Assembly (NCBI GenBank): GCA_038380435.1
Contig: JAWZYU010000013.1
Span: 60,910,946 to 60,974,945 of the forward strand
Origin: Ryuthela nishihirai
Taxonomy: Eukaryota > Arthropoda > Arachnida > Araneae > Heptathelidae
Length of the DNA stretch: 64,000 bases
Direction of reading: 5' to 3'
Shown here: positions 1-11,503 of the stretch, in pieces
Layout of the letters: every line of letters begins with the position of its first letter
Position numbering within the stretch: the first letter of the stretch is position 1
Translations under genes and position numbers: made by a program
The notes under the pieces: model-generated
What the model saw: only the letters and a program-made list of their open reading frames with translations
Told to the model about the DNA's origin: nothing
Database searches by the model: none

Positions 1-40
1 AAGAATCCTTGGCTTGATGTCTTGGCTGACAAAGCCAAGG

Positions 41-343
41 GATGAGTTGTTTTATCTCTGAGCGGCACTTTTTTTTTTGCACACTGTGGACTAAATGGCC
101 AGGTCACAAGGACCCCAAAAGCTCAGAGAAGGTTAGGGGAGGGAACTCACTGGAAGAGCTGTTGGGAGACAGATGGTTTCCTCCCGTCAAGGCCATCCAG
201 CGTGTTCTTTAACGTGCACAGGTATGGCTCTCCAGCACACGGTGCCACGGCTTAACGTCCTATCCGACGGACGGCGACCTTTCCAAGCCCATCGGTGTCC
301 CCTACTGACCGTGGGCAGGGCAGGGAATTTTGCGGAGATAAAT
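41..343 (-). mobile_element. SINE-like repeat, 5'-truncated, inserted in the RTE copy
   Basis: This stretch matches 59140-59460 almost throughout, including the shared block ccatccagcgtgttctttaa. The 59140 copy continues into a tRNA-like head with a B box on the minus strand; this copy lacks the head, as expected of a 5'-truncated retrotransposed SINE. It interrupts the RTE between aaagccaagg (31-40) and aaatccaagg (340-349), a 10-base target duplication with one mismatch. The last few bases of the right copy overlap sequence shared with the SINE, so the edge is uncertain by about five bases. Confidence 0.7.
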
Positions 344-575
344 CCAAGGAAGCAGCTACACAGCATAACAGTAGAGAGTTGTACCAGATAAATAATGTTT
401 TCTGTGGTAGAAAACGCACAGGTATAGGGGAATAAAGGTAGATAAAATAAAGTTATATTATGTTAGGATTCTGTTATGGCTAGGTGGGCTGAGTATTTCA
501 GTGATGTTCTAAATAATGTGGTTAGTTCTACTCCCTTGTTTGTAATGATGATAAAGGCATTACTGGCTTTAGTTA

Positions 576-1715
576 GATCAAGTTTGCTGTTATCATGTTT
601 ACAAAGAGTCCAAGTTTCATTACCATGACAAAACCTAGAAAGAACCAAACTATTATACAGCCTAATTTTAGTTTTTAGGTATATCTGCCTATTTCTCCAC
701 ACACTTAATAGATTCTTCTCTGCAGTAATCCCTATTTCTCCGTATAACCACAGCATATGTTAAGTAGCTCCCATATAATTAAACTGTTATACCTGCTCAA
801 GAGGATTAACTGAATCATAGCCTTCGTGACAAATTTTAATCACTTGGTTTTCTCTCTGTTATCACCAAACCTACTATACTACCAGTCTCATCGACAGCTC
901 GAATGTAAGACTTCATCTCATTCATTGCCAAAAGAGCTACGTAGGTAAATCATCAGCATAACCTAAATCAGAGATTTTCAGATCTCCACACCATTTTTAA
1001 CCAAAAACTTTCTCTAGCTGTGAATTTTCCTTAATATAATCAATATTTAAACTAAAGAGAAAAAGAGACAAAATGCACCCTTGTCGAATACCAGAAGCAA
1101 TGCTAAACCAATTGCTAGAAGTCTCACCAACTGTCACACGCGACTTCATATGCAATTATAGAGGCCTTTCATTATGTTAACTAACTTGTCTGGTATGCCA
1201 TACGATATCATAATCAACCACAAATTATGACGATCAACAGAGTAAAAAGCTTTATGAAATCAACAAAACTAGTAAACAAAGGTTTCTGAAACTCTAAACG
1301 TTTTTTCTCAAGAATCTGCCTGTGAAAATATCTGATCTACACATCCCCAGCTACTTTTGAATCCACATTTCTCATCACCCAGTTGCCCGTCAACCAGATT
1401 CTTTATTCTATTAAGCACAATCATGAGAATAAATTTATCTGAAACAGAAAGTAGGCTGATACCCCTATAGTCATCACAAGCACTGCGAACACTTTTTTTT
1501 TTAAATATGGAAAATAATAACTCTGGTAAAATCCTTAGGAACTGTACCTTTATCATAAAAGATATTTAAAATTTCAGTCATCCATGTGGTAACCGAAACA
1601 TTCCCAGCTGTAAGGATTTCAGTTGTAATTTAATATATTCCTGGGGATTTATGCAGTTTAAGTTTGGAAATAGTCAAAATAACTTCAGACAATCTTATAG
1701 GGCCAACATACTACC
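576..1715 (-). pseudogene. inverted RTE segment: reverse transcriptase remnants
   Basis: On the minus strand this encodes broken pieces of RTE reverse transcriptase, including a stretch ending IFKKKSVRSACDDYRGIS and a following block with LNRIKNLVDGQLGDEKCGF (1308-1556), and the SLVLSRFCHGNETWTLCK motif of the C-terminal region (463-756). Stops and frameshifts are frequent. It is the inverted middle of the RTE copy at 1-1815. About 70 bases at its left end (585-650) are duplicated in opposite orientation at 1722-1790. Confidence 0.75.
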
Positions 1716-1839
1716 AGTCATCTTTCTAGGGTTAGTCATGGTAATGAAACTTGGACTCTTTGTAAACAAGATAACAGCAAACTTGATGCTTTTGATCCGA
1801 GTTGCTTACGCAAGTAGTGAGAAGAATGAGAGTTCTGGC

Positions 1840-2060
1840 GTAATGTTAAAGTATAGAGAAACCCATGTTAACCTATGGGAGAAGTTTGGGGGATGAGGGA
1901 TTAAACTAATTTTCAGAAGGTGGTGTGTGTAAAATATATGAAATTATTGGTTTTGTTGGGAAAATGTTGTAGTTATCATACATTTCACTGGATTATTGGG
2001 CTGTTGGGTAGTAAAAATCCAGGTAAATCGCAGAAATAGACAAAGCCAGACAGTTTTGGA
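1840..2060. repeat. dispersed repeat, copy 1 (partner at 45306-45535)
   Basis: The sequence from tgttaaagtatagagaaaccc through gttgcagttatcata-type sequence to the aatagacaaa end is recognisably the same as 45330-45540 in the same orientation, with many substitutions. No protein motif is seen. It follows directly on the end of the RTE copy. The family is unknown to me. Confidence 0.5.
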
Positions 2061-2079
2061 AAATTAGTTTGAAAAATAC

Positions 2080-2153
2080 GGCAATTCAAAATCAACAGGT
2101 AAAATTACGTTTTCGGGGCAATTCAAAATCAACAGATAAAATGGCTTTTTCGG
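2080..2153 (+). repeat. 37-bp tandem duplication, two units
   Basis: Units begin at 2080 and 2117, each starting ggcaattcaaaatcaacag and ending ttttcgg, with a few differences. It lies in AT-rich DNA with no coding signal. The region 2154-2570 beyond it holds nothing I can assign. Confidence 0.7.
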
Positions 2154-2574
2154 AAGCTGCGAAAGAAAAATATAATGGTAAGATAGACTTTGAAGTGACA
2201 TATGTGAATGTATGGATTTTCTTTGATCCTGTAAGGATGAGAGGGTATGAGATGAAACCAATTTCGAAAAAAAATTGCAATTAATGATATTACGGTGAAA
2301 TAGTGAAACAGCCGGGATAAAAATTGCAAATTTAAGCATAACAGGCCAAATGCCTCTCAATATTATCTAAGGCGCGCGCTACTTTTGTGTTTTTGCTGTA
2401 TTCAACATTTGAAATGATGTCGGTGAGAAAAAAAATTGGGGGACGTTTCTGGAGATGAGATTTGTATTTATTTTGAAAATGATGATGAGCATTGGATTAA
2501 GTGAAATGGAGAGTGAAATATGGGAATGAAGGATGGTATGTGTGTGAGATATAAAAAATTTTCAAGATTAAATT

Positions 2575-5353
2575 TGAAGTGAGACCAGATGGACAGATAA
2601 AGCTCAGATTCTTAAAAATAATCTTAAATTTTTTTTTCAGCGAGGAGAGATAATAAGCATCACCAAGGCGTGGGTCTGCTTCTCAGCAGACACGCTAGTG
2701 ATGCTCTTCTATGATATGAGTGCATTAATGAAAGGTTTCTTGCAGAAAATTTTCAGACAAGCGTTAAAGACATGAATATTATATGCTGCTATGCCCTCAC
2801 TGAGGATGCCGATGAGGATGAGAAGGATAGGTTTTATGGACAACTTCGGGATATTTTGAATTCTGTCAAGAAAAGAGATATTACCCTTGTTTTTGGAGAC
2901 TTCAATGCCAAAGTTGGTACTGACTCTGACCTTTGAGGAGGGGTGATAGAATCTTTTGGGATTAATAGCTGCAATGACAATGAGCAACGTCTCCAAAAGG
3001 TAAGTAAGTAAATTGTTTGGGAATAACTAGCATTTATTACAAACACCGTCACATGCATACCTACACATGGGTTTCACCATATGGGCTGCATAAGAATATG
3101 ATTGATTATATATTAATAGCAAATAGGCTAGTTCTGTTAGCAATACCAGGTCATATAGGGGAGCTGAAATTCGATCTGACCATTACCTTGTTAAAAGTGT
3201 TGCAACTTAAACTTAAAAAGTGTTGTGCTAGGGTTAAAAAATTTGCTTTTAATACTGAAGCTCTGAAAGACACAGTTATAGCTAAAGCTTTCCAGGATAG
3301 GTTACAAAGTCATTATGACAGTCATGGTTTGCTTAGTACTGAAGTTGAGGAAGACTGGGGCCATTTTAAACAAGCTATTTTGGACACTAACAGTACTCAT
3401 TTAGGAAAAAAAGAGCAGAAGAGACAGAATTATCTGAGTGATAAGGCACTTGAGCTTATTTCGGAAAGAAAGAACTGCAGGAATGTCCTTAATCAATACC
3501 CTACTAGTCCTAATAGAAAGCATTACAGAGAACTTAAGAAACGTGTAAAGGATCAGTTAGCTGCTGCTAAGAATCCTTGGCTTGATGGCTTGGCTGACAA
3601 AGCTGAGGAAGCAGTTAGACTGCTCAACAGCAGCGAGCTGTACCAGATAGTTAATGTTTTGGGTGGTAGAAAACGGACAGGTATACGAGGATTGAAGGAT
3701 AAACAAAACAAGATTATAGAAGGTGAGCATTCTGTCACGGCTAAATGGGCTGAGCATCATGTTATGTCATGGCTAGGTGGGCTTCTAAATAATGTGATTA
3801 GTTCTACTCCCATTTTTTGTAACGATGATAGAGGCATTACTGGCTTTAATGTTGGTCCTATAAGACAGTCTGAAGTTATTTTGTATATTTCTAAACTTAA
3901 ACTTCATAAAACCCCAGGGGTAGATGAAATTACTACGGAAATGCTTAGAGCTGGGAATGTTTCGGTTACCACTTGGATGACTGAAATTTTGAATATCATT
4001 TATGATAAAGGCATGGTTCCTAAGGATTTTACCAGAGCTATTATTATCCCTATTTTCAAAAAAGGTGATCGCAGTTCTTGTGATAACTATAGGGGTATCA
4101 GCCTACTCTCTGTTCCAGGTAAAGTTCTTTCCATGATTGTGCTTAATAGAATTAAGAATCTGGTTGACAGGCAATTGCATGTATGGAATATGGATTCAGA
4201 AGTGATAGGGGATGTGTGGATCAGATATTTTCACTTAGGTGGATTCCTGAGAAATGTTTAGAGTTTCAGAAACCTTTGGTCGCAGCTTTTTTGATTTCAA
4301 AAAGGTTTTCGACTCATTTTATCGTCATATTTTGTGGTTTACATAATGAGAGCTCTCTATAATAATACTGAGTCGTGTGTGAGAGTTGGTAAGTCTTGTA
4401 GCAATTGGTTTAGCATTACTTCTGGTGTTTGACAAGGGTGCATTTTGTCTCCTTTTCTTTTAGTTTGGTTATTGATTACGTTATGCGAAATTCACTTCAA
4501 GGGAAAGATTTTGGCCTTAAATGGTCTGGGGTTACTAAAATTTCTGATTTAGATTATGCTGATGATTTAGCCCTTTTGGCAAATGATGTTGATGAGATGA
4601 ACTCTTTTATTCGAGCTGTTGATGAGACTGGTAGTAGAGTAGGTTTGGTTATAAACAGAGAGAAAACTAAAGTGATGAAAATTGTTCAGGCAGTCTGTGA
4701 TTCAGTTATCTGAATGGTTGCAGTCTTGAGCAAGTGTCACAGTTTAATTATCTTGGGAGCTATGTAACTGATACTGGTGATGTGCGGTATGAGATTAATA
4801 GCCGAATAGGGATTGCTGCTGGGACTTTTAAGAATCTTTGGAGAGTTTGGAGAAATAGGCGTATACACCTAAAGATTACAATTAGACTGTATAATAGTTT
4901 GGTTCTTCTAGGGTTAGTTATCGTAGAGAAACTTGGACGTGTTGTAAACAAGATAACATGAAACTAAATTCTTTTGATTCTAGATGCTTATGCAGTATCT
5001 TGTGCATTAGGTGGTTCAACTTTGTAACTAATGATTAGGTTAGGCAAAGTAGTCGGCAATCTCCTTTAAGCAGCATATTGTGCATAGACTCTATTGGTTT
5101 GGGCATGTTGCCCGTATAGTTAATTATAGGTTTATGAATAGGGTTTGAACAGTGTGCCTATAAAGGCCTCAGAAAAACGGGGAGAATTAGGATGCAGTGG
5201 GCAGAGAATGTCAAACAGGACCTTGTTAGAATTGGTATGCAGTGGTCAGATGCAGCAGATGTAGCTCAGGACAGATATGCTTGGAGACTAAATTGCACGG
5301 TCTGGTTGGACCTCCGTAGCCCATGACTGTTTGAGTATGATGATGATGATGAT
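2575..5353 (+). mobile_element. RTE-type LINE, 5'-truncated, with an (ATG)n tail
   Basis: The match to the longer RTE copy begins inside the endonuclease region (gaccagatggacagataaag) and runs to the 3' end, finishing in a short run of atg/gat repeats at about 5336-5353. RTE-clade elements characteristically end in short tandem repeats instead of poly(A). Several small deletions are visible, one at about 4320 where the stretch between the DFKKAFDSVDRH block and MKALYNNTES is mostly missing. 5'-truncation is usual for target-primed insertion. Confidence 0.85.
2587..5320 (+). pseudogene. RTE ORF remnant: APE-type endonuclease and reverse transcriptase
   Basis: The endonuclease is represented by broken pieces (DFNAKVGTDSDL at about 2900-2935, MIDYILIANR at about 3100-3130). 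The longest open stretch, 3017-4261, carries the linker and the first part of the RT, with HKTPGVDEITTEML and FKKGDRSSCDNYRGISLLSV. A second open stretch (4429-4713) has the catalytic LDYADDLALLA box (about 4550-4580), and a third (4734-4961) has the FNYLGSYVTDTGDV region. In intact relatives one ORF of roughly 1000 residues carries both domains; here at least three frame breaks and a deletion make it dead. The protein would nick target DNA and copy the element's own RNA. RTE assignment rests on motif order, the single ORF and the ATG tail. Confidence 0.85.
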
Positions 5354-5945
5354 TACAGACCGGTCTCAAGGCAAGCTTTCGTGACTAGCCCACATGGAAA
5401 TCTCAGGGTGTCCCAGCTGTGCAGTATGCCACTGACGGTCGGTCAACATGGGCACATGAACGGGCCACAGATTATGTAGGCCCATCTACAAGAGTGTCTG
5501 CTGTATTGTGTGCTGTGAAACGTTTCTCTGTATTCCATGGTTGAAGTTTGCCATCAGTTGAGGGAATGTGAGCTCTCTGTCATCTAGGACAGCACTTCCT
5601 AATTGGCGTTCACCTCGAATGTCAACAAGTAATGGTCTACCCTTTCCGGCATGTTCGGTAGATGTGTCTCCTTCTTCTGCCCATTCCTGTTTCACATTCA
5701 CTACAACAGGCCTCGAACAGTCAATAATGCATGCAGCTGCTGATATGATGGGTCCTATCTTCCTAATTCTGATAATCATTTCCCGTTCAAAATCCAACAG
5801 GTCAGTACCGTTTCTGTCACAGTCCCTTTTCCCGTCGCACGGTCTTCGTACACGACCTGCCTATACTGCTGATATATAGTATTTCACGCTGGTTGGCGAC
5901 GTCACTACTACGCAATATGGGATCCGTCCACTTCTGGAGACAGAA
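5354..5945 (-). pseudogene. Tc1-like transposase remnant, N-terminal half
   Basis: On the minus strand, 5486-5797 encodes 103 residues that fit the paired HTH N-terminus of Tc1-like transposases: RIRKIGPIISAAACIIDCSR followed by the GRPLLVDIRGERQL hinge and the VSQHTIQQTLL end of the second HTH. Reading on below 5486 gives a WMGLHNLWPVHVPMLT-type continuation, as in Tc1 proteins. The catalytic domain is missing because the copy abuts the end of the RTE LINE at 5353. No terminal inverted repeat was identified. Confidence 0.7.
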
Positions 5946-6740
5946 GTAGTCATAATTATCTAAGTGTGTCTTTATGTGCTAAACATCATGTTGTTAAATC
6001 GTTTGTCGATTTAACACTTCCTTTTTTAGTGCAAGAACTTTATAGATTTACAAGTTTCGTTTCAGAATGTATCCTACACAACAATAACTAAGTCATTTCC
6101 TTGGTATTTTCTCTCCCATTTTTCAATATCTGGAATTTATACTGAATAAAGATTTCTATAGTCTTGGATCCATAATTCATTACAGTAACCTGCTCTCCGT
6201 TTTATTTACAAATTTATTGGATAATTTTTTCCACTTACCTTCTCTCCGTTTTTTATAGCAATATGCATTTCTGCAGTCCAGAAATTTTGTGATACACAAA
6301 ATACAGCCTGACCAGGCCAGTCTAAAATCCAATCTTCACGAGGTTCCTGTCTATAAGCCTCCAATGATAAAGATACAACCTACAAATACAGTTAAATTGC
6401 CAAAATTTTATTATACACCATTAAAGTTTCTTAGAGAAATTACAGTAAACTATCAGATGGCCGATGGTATTTAATTCCAACGTTAAGAATTAAAACAGAC
6501 ACTATTGTATACTTATTATTTTTTGATATATTATTTACAAATAATTTCGTTTAAGTTACCACTAAAATTTCAGTAAAAACATTTTAGAAAAAAAATTAAT
6601 TCGTTTATCACGAAAATATTTCTTTAGGAAATAAATTTCCCATTATTTGGTAAGTACACAGGTACCTTTCTCTTAAAGTAGAGGCGGTCATCGTTAAAGA
6701 TGAAGTTGGTGAGTGTTAACCATATACACTGAGATTTCTG
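5946..6740. other. AT-rich, no gene recognised
   Basis: There is no convincing coding stretch. A 61-residue plus-strand ORF (6289-6474, MIHKIQPDQASLK...) has no motif I recognise, and its composition is not obviously protein-like. The sequence is AT-rich with scattered A/T runs. Confidence 0.4.
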
Positions 6741-6744
6741 CTTA

Positions 6745-7864
6745 TTAGGTACACCACTCGTCATCATATAAATGGTTCACTCCAACACGTAATACGTGAC
6801 ATGACCGCAGTGTGCAGTATATCTCAGGGAGTTCGATTGAGCGTCAGAATGGGTAAAACAGGCGACCTGAGTGCATTGAACGTGGCATGTTAGTTGGTGC
6901 TAGGCATGCCAGTTTTAGCATCTCCCAATGTCCTTCCTCCTCGGTTTTTCACGCACAACCCTTTCATGGGTTACCGAGAATGGTGTGAAAAGCAAAAAAC
7001 TGACAGTTATCGGCGATCCTGTGGAAGAAAACATCTCGTGATTCAGAGAGGTCAAAGGACCCTGGCGAGCTCAGGCAAATCATATCAGAATTAATCATTG
7101 GTCTGCGCAACATCATCTCCATATGAACCATATATTGGACATTGCTGCGAATGGGCTACAACAGCTGCTGACTATGTCGAGTGCACATATTGTCAGCAAA
7201 GAACACGAAAGAGCATCACCAGTGGGTGAAGGAGCATCGACACTGGAATGACAAAAGAATGTTGAGGACTGGAAAAAGGTAGCCTGGTTGGACAAATCAA
7301 GGTTCCCTTTGCATCATGCTGATGGAAGGATCAGAATTTGGTGCAAACAACTTGAGGTCATGGAGCCATCTTGTCTGGCGTCAACAGTACAGGCGAGTGG
7401 TGGCAGTGTGATGGTGTGGGGAACGGTTTCCTGCTACACATTGTGTCCCTAATACCCGTCAAGGACATCTCAATGTCACGGCGTATTTGAACATTGTTGC
7501 TGACCAAGTTCATCCTTTCATGATACGGTTTATCCTCACTCCAATGTACAAATTTAGCATGATAATGCACCTGCTCACAAGGCACATATCGTCACAAAAT
7601 GGTTCCAAGAACATGCCGATGAGTTTCCCTTGCTTTAGTGGCCTACACAATTCCAAGATGTAAACTTCATTGAGCATCTTTGAGATGAAGTGGTAAGGAC
7701 TGTTCGCAGTTTGACTGTGCTGCAGTCGAATTTGCAGGAACTGCGTGATCAATCATTTCCACATGGTATAACATTCCTGCAGAATGCATCCAGCATCTTG
7801 TGAGTTCCATGCCGACGAATTCGAACTGTAATGAAGATCCAAGGAGGCGCAACACACTACTAGG
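6745..7864 (+). pseudogene. Tc1-like transposase pseudogene
   Basis: The plus strand translates, with many stops and frame changes, into recognisable Tc1-like pieces: ERGMLVGARHASFSIS (HTH start, about 6885), HHQWVKEHRHWND (about 7217), GGSVMVWGTVS (about 7400), a DNAPAHKAH block (about 7562, the second catalytic aspartate) and a degraded LXWPTQFQDVNFIEHL block (about 7640). The full domain order of a DD34E transposase is therefore present, but no frame is open across it. It ends exactly where the next Tc1-like element begins, so the 3' terminal repeat is unclear. Confidence 0.75.
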
Positions 7865-7866
7865 TA

Positions 7867-9138
7867 CAGGGGTTTATCAAAATAACGGAAACATAGACGG
7901 CGACTGGAGTACACGCAATGCGCCATATGCATATAACAGGTATATAAAGGGTCGAAGTACGATGCTGGCTATCACGTAGCAGTGGCATAGGTGCAGGTGA
8001 AACAGCTGTAGTGCTGTAATTGTCGACAATGTCAGATCTCAGTGATCTCCAAAAAGGCACGATCATTGGTGCGCATCTTGCAGTAGCTTCAGTAACCAGA
8101 ATGGCGGAAATAGTAAGTGTAACTCGAGGAATTGTATCGAAGATTATGTATACTTATCAAAAAGGACAGGGCGTTGTCCCCAAATGTGCAAATTGTGGAC
8201 GCCATAGCAAGTTGTCAGATAGGGATAGGCGAACGTTGTCACGGATTGCACAACAGATGCTTAAGACCACAGCACTGCAAATAACAGCAAAGTTGAACAC
8301 CAGTCACAATGACACCGTTTCTGTTATAACTGTTCGCCACGAACTTCTTCATGCCGGTATTTAGGGCCTTGCTGCAATCCACAAACCTCTGATTACTAAC
8401 ACTAATGCAATAAAATTTGTAAGGTGGTGCAAAGCACATAAAAACTGTGATGCTAAAGAATGGCAACGTCTAATGAATCTGGTCTAATGAATCATGGCAT
8501 TAGATCAGGCAATCTGGTCTAATGAATCATGCTACACAGTTTCCCACTACTGGCAGAGTATTAGTCTGGCGAAAACCTGCAGAAGCATACCACTCCTACT
8601 GTTTGATTCCAACTGTGAAGCATGGAGGTGGATCCCTAATGCTGTGGGGTGCGACATCATGGCATTCGTAGAACCATTAGTTATAATGCAGGTTCATGTC
8701 ACATTCGCAATGTACGAATCCATTCTCGGTGACCACCTGCACCCAATGTCGCAGCCATTATTCCCTAATGATCACCCCTGGTTTCAAGCGGATAATGCAC
8801 CTGTGCATTGTGCGAAACATGTCAAGTTGTGGTTTGCAGAGCATGAGGATGAAGTACAACAACTACTCTGGCCACCTCAATCTCTAGACCTCAATATTAT
8901 GAATATATGTGGGAATATCTGGAACACAAGATCATATCACAATTTTTACCTCCAGCATCACTGGCACAGTTGAGCCATATTTTACAGGTCCCACATTCCA
9001 TTACTGTATGTATATCACTTATATAAGTCTATTCTGCATTGAATTGCATCTGTTCTGAATGCCTGCGGTGCGCCGACAGCTTATTAATAAAATGTTCTCC
9101 CAAACTCAAGGTGTTTCCATTATTTTGATAAACCCCTG
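7867..9138 (+). mobile_element. Tc1-like DNA transposon with terminal inverted repeats
   Basis: The left end CAGGGGTTTATCAAAATAAC (7867-7886) continues GGAAAC; the right end, read in reverse complement from 9138, is the same 26 bases with one mismatch (AATGGAAAC). Both ends are flanked by TA (7865-7866 and 9139-9140), the target duplication of Tc1/mariner elements. The length is 1272 bp, normal for an autonomous Tc1-like element, but the transposase inside is broken. Confidence 0.9.
8020..8973 (+). pseudogene. Tc1-like transposase pseudogene inside 7867-9138
   Basis: The first open part (8020-8364) is the N-terminal DNA-binding region: SDLQKGTIIGAHLAVASVTRMAE, then CGRHSKLSDRDRRTLSRIAQQM and a VSVITVRHELLHAGI end where Tc1 proteins have the second HTH. 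Stops follow. The catalytic half resumes at 8494: WSNES, where WSDES is expected, so the first catalytic aspartate is Asn; QADNAPVHCAKHV (second aspartate kept); and WPPQSLDLNIMNICGNIW, where the usual third acidic residue is lost. A repeated ggtctaatgaatc (about 8471 and 8515) marks a small duplication. The enzyme is inactive by inspection. Confidence 0.8.
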
Positions 9139-9480
9139 TACTTCAGAATCTACTAAGTGGATTTTACCATTACCGTCAGTGCACAAGACTCGCATGATCC
9201 CAAGAGCCAACTCACCCCAAGTCACCTTCATTGGCTCGGCAAGATTTGATCATTTGTTGGGTGACACAGGTTGTAAAATTTAATACTGTCCAGTGGGTGG
9301 AAATTTGGTTGTACTAATGATCGACACTTATTTTTGATCCACCAAGGCTTCACAATATCGATTTTACAACCCGAAGCAAACTTGGATATCTGCCGCCCCT
9401 CTTTTCAGATCTGCAATTAGCTTGGTCAACTTTACAAAAGCTGTAGTAAACTTATTGAGAAATTTTCTGCAGTGTTGTAG
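9139..9480 (-). other. possible LTR-retrotransposon integrase tail (weak)
   Basis: The minus strand at about 9141-9240 translates to EPMKVTWGELALGIMRVL followed by CTDGNGKIHLVDSEV. This resembles the C-terminal WPLGRI...GxDGxVRVV motif of Pao/Gypsy integrases. Stops interrupt it just upstream and nothing else of the element is seen, so the match may be chance. Confidence 0.2.
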
Positions 9481-10060
9481 TGATGGCGCTGGACCAATAT
9501 TTGCCTGGACCCTCTGGTTATAATGTCTTCCAATATGATTCAGATGTTTACAGTAGACGAAAAGGAATACGTCAACACAGGCCTATGACAAGAATAGGAC
9601 ACTTGCATTTATTTCGTTTTTCGAGCATTTTAAGGAACGGAACATTTTAAGCTGTTAAAATTCACAGATATAATTTTTCAGTTCAGTTAAATTTTCGTAT
9701 TTGTTGTATTTTATTTTGTTGTTTGTGATGGCTTCCCGTAAACGGAAAATTTTGGAGGGTGAAGAATTTATGAACATTTTATTTACCATTCATAGTTCAG
9801 AAAATGAAAATGACTAATTCATGTTGTCTGAAGAAGACAGCGTGGTATGAATTACAATCGAGAATATTCAACTGCATTTAAGGGTGAGTAGGAAAGATTT
9901 TCAACCCTACAAAGTGATGATATTCAGCGAGGCACATGGATTCAGTGAGGTGTGGTGCTTGTGACTTACGGGTCGTGGAAAAAAGAGAATTTCTTCAATG
10001 TTTCGTTAAATATTTAACATTTTTTTCATATTGATTGTATTGTAATGAGAGCGATGATGA
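9481..10060 (+). other. unassigned; short piggyBac-like N-terminus possible
   Basis: At 9728 the plus strand reads MASRKRKILEGEEFMNIL, then an acidic SSENEND stretch, a stop, and LSEEDS. Basic start plus acidic tract is how many piggyBac-like transposases begin, but no catalytic domain follows. The rest of the stretch shows nothing. Confidence 0.2.
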
Positions 10061-11039
10061 TTGACAAGCTTAGTAGATGGTATGTGGTAAGTGTAAAGAA
10101 AAATCTAAGTTGGTTGGATTTGCTGCCAATATGGATATAAAATATGTAGTAACATATTTATTGGTATTGTACCAATATGTCAGTAAAATACCAATCTACA
10201 TGTGGAGCCCTATATTAGATGATCTTAACGGTAATATTGATTCCAATTACTTGAATATAATTACTTCCAGGATAAAATCTGAAATTAAAGGTGAATTTTC
10301 CATTGTATTTCAAAAACTGAAAGTGGAAATTTGTAAATATAAATAGAATTAGAGAAATCAGTAAATTATTGTTGCAGCAAATTTGATGAATTTTTAAAGA
10401 AGCATGAGAAATTTAGAGCAGATTACAATGAACAAATGAAAATTCGTATGAGGTAAAATCAACACACTCTAATAAATCAAATTCAATAATTATTGAATTT
10501 GAAATTACTGATATTAGGAATCATTGGTCAGCTAAATGAAAATCTAAAACGTTAAATGCAAAGCGAAATGTTTGAGTTAGATGATGATTCACCAATTTAT
10601 ATCAATGAACATTTGACAAAATAAGAAAAGAAATTGCTATATATGACAAAGCAGAAAGAGAGAGAGAAAAAAGTTTAAATATGTTTGGACAAAGAATGGA
10701 AGGATTTATCTTAGAACTACATATGATGCTCAAGCTATTTTGATGGATAATGAGAGCAAATTGCTTGTTTGAATTCATGTTTATTTAAGCATGGAGTGTA
10801 CTGAATATAATATCTTTGATATGGATGATTTTATCCAGTTATGGTTTTGGTCTGATGCGTGGCTTCAGCATCCTTCGTTTAAACGTTAGAAATCTAAGGA
10901 AGAACTTTGATATACTTTTACTTCATTTGAATTTGTTATCAATTAATATTAATATAAGGTTCACTATCCATATATCATTTATGTTTTCTGTTCAATTTGC
11001 CTTTTGCAGATGAATAATTTCCTGATATTTTGTAAATTT

Positions 11040-11503
11040 CTTTAGTTTACTCCTTTACATAAAGGTGGAAATAGTTTGAATATATATAGTTTTATACCAA
11101 TTTCTGTTTTATTCATATTTTCAAAAGTTTTAGATAAACTTCTTAAACACAGACGTGTGGAATTTTTGACAAAAAATAGCATTATACATGATAAACAGTT
11201 CGGTTTTCAAAATAAGAAAGGTACATTAGATTATCTTATTCATTTGCATAATAATGTTCTTAATGCATTTAACAATAGTAAGAAAGTGTTGGCTATTTTT
11301 TAGATTTGAAAAAAGCATTTGGTTCAGTGAATCATAAGATTTTACTCAAAACGTTATACAATATTGGTGTAAGAGGAATCTGTAACACATGGACAGCATC
11401 TTACTTGAGAAACAAAAAACAAACGGTCAAACTTAATAACACATTTAGTAAACTAAAACCTGTATATTTTGGTGTGTCTCAGGGATCAGTGCTTGGGCCT
11501 ATA
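11040..11503 (+). pseudogene. CR1-like reverse transcriptase, 5' part
   Basis: Motifs are in the right order: TPLHKGGN at about 11047, FIPISVLFIFSKVLDKLL (11085-11140), KQFGFQNKKGT (about 11195-11225), DLKKAFGSVNHKILLK (11305-11350, where AFDSVNH is usual, so the catalytic aspartate is Gly), and VSQGSVLGPI (about 11475-11503). One frame break occurs at about 11300. The sequence stops at the TA where the Tc1-like element inserted. Confidence 0.7.

Larger units (their letters stand above)
1..1815 (+). mobile_element. RTE-type LINE copy with an internal inversion and a SINE insertion
   Basis: Bases 1-40 and 350-571 match the plus-strand RTE copy at about 3571-3845. Bases 576-1715 are the next part of the same element, inverted. 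Bases 1722-1815 resume the plus strand near the C-terminal coding region. The end of the first part (ggcattactggcttta) and the far end of the inverted part, read backwards (atgttggccctat), join exactly as in intact copies. I therefore read this as one element with an inverted middle rather than three insertions. A SINE-like repeat sits at 41-343. Reading frames are heavily broken. The 5' part lies outside the window. Confidence 0.8.
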
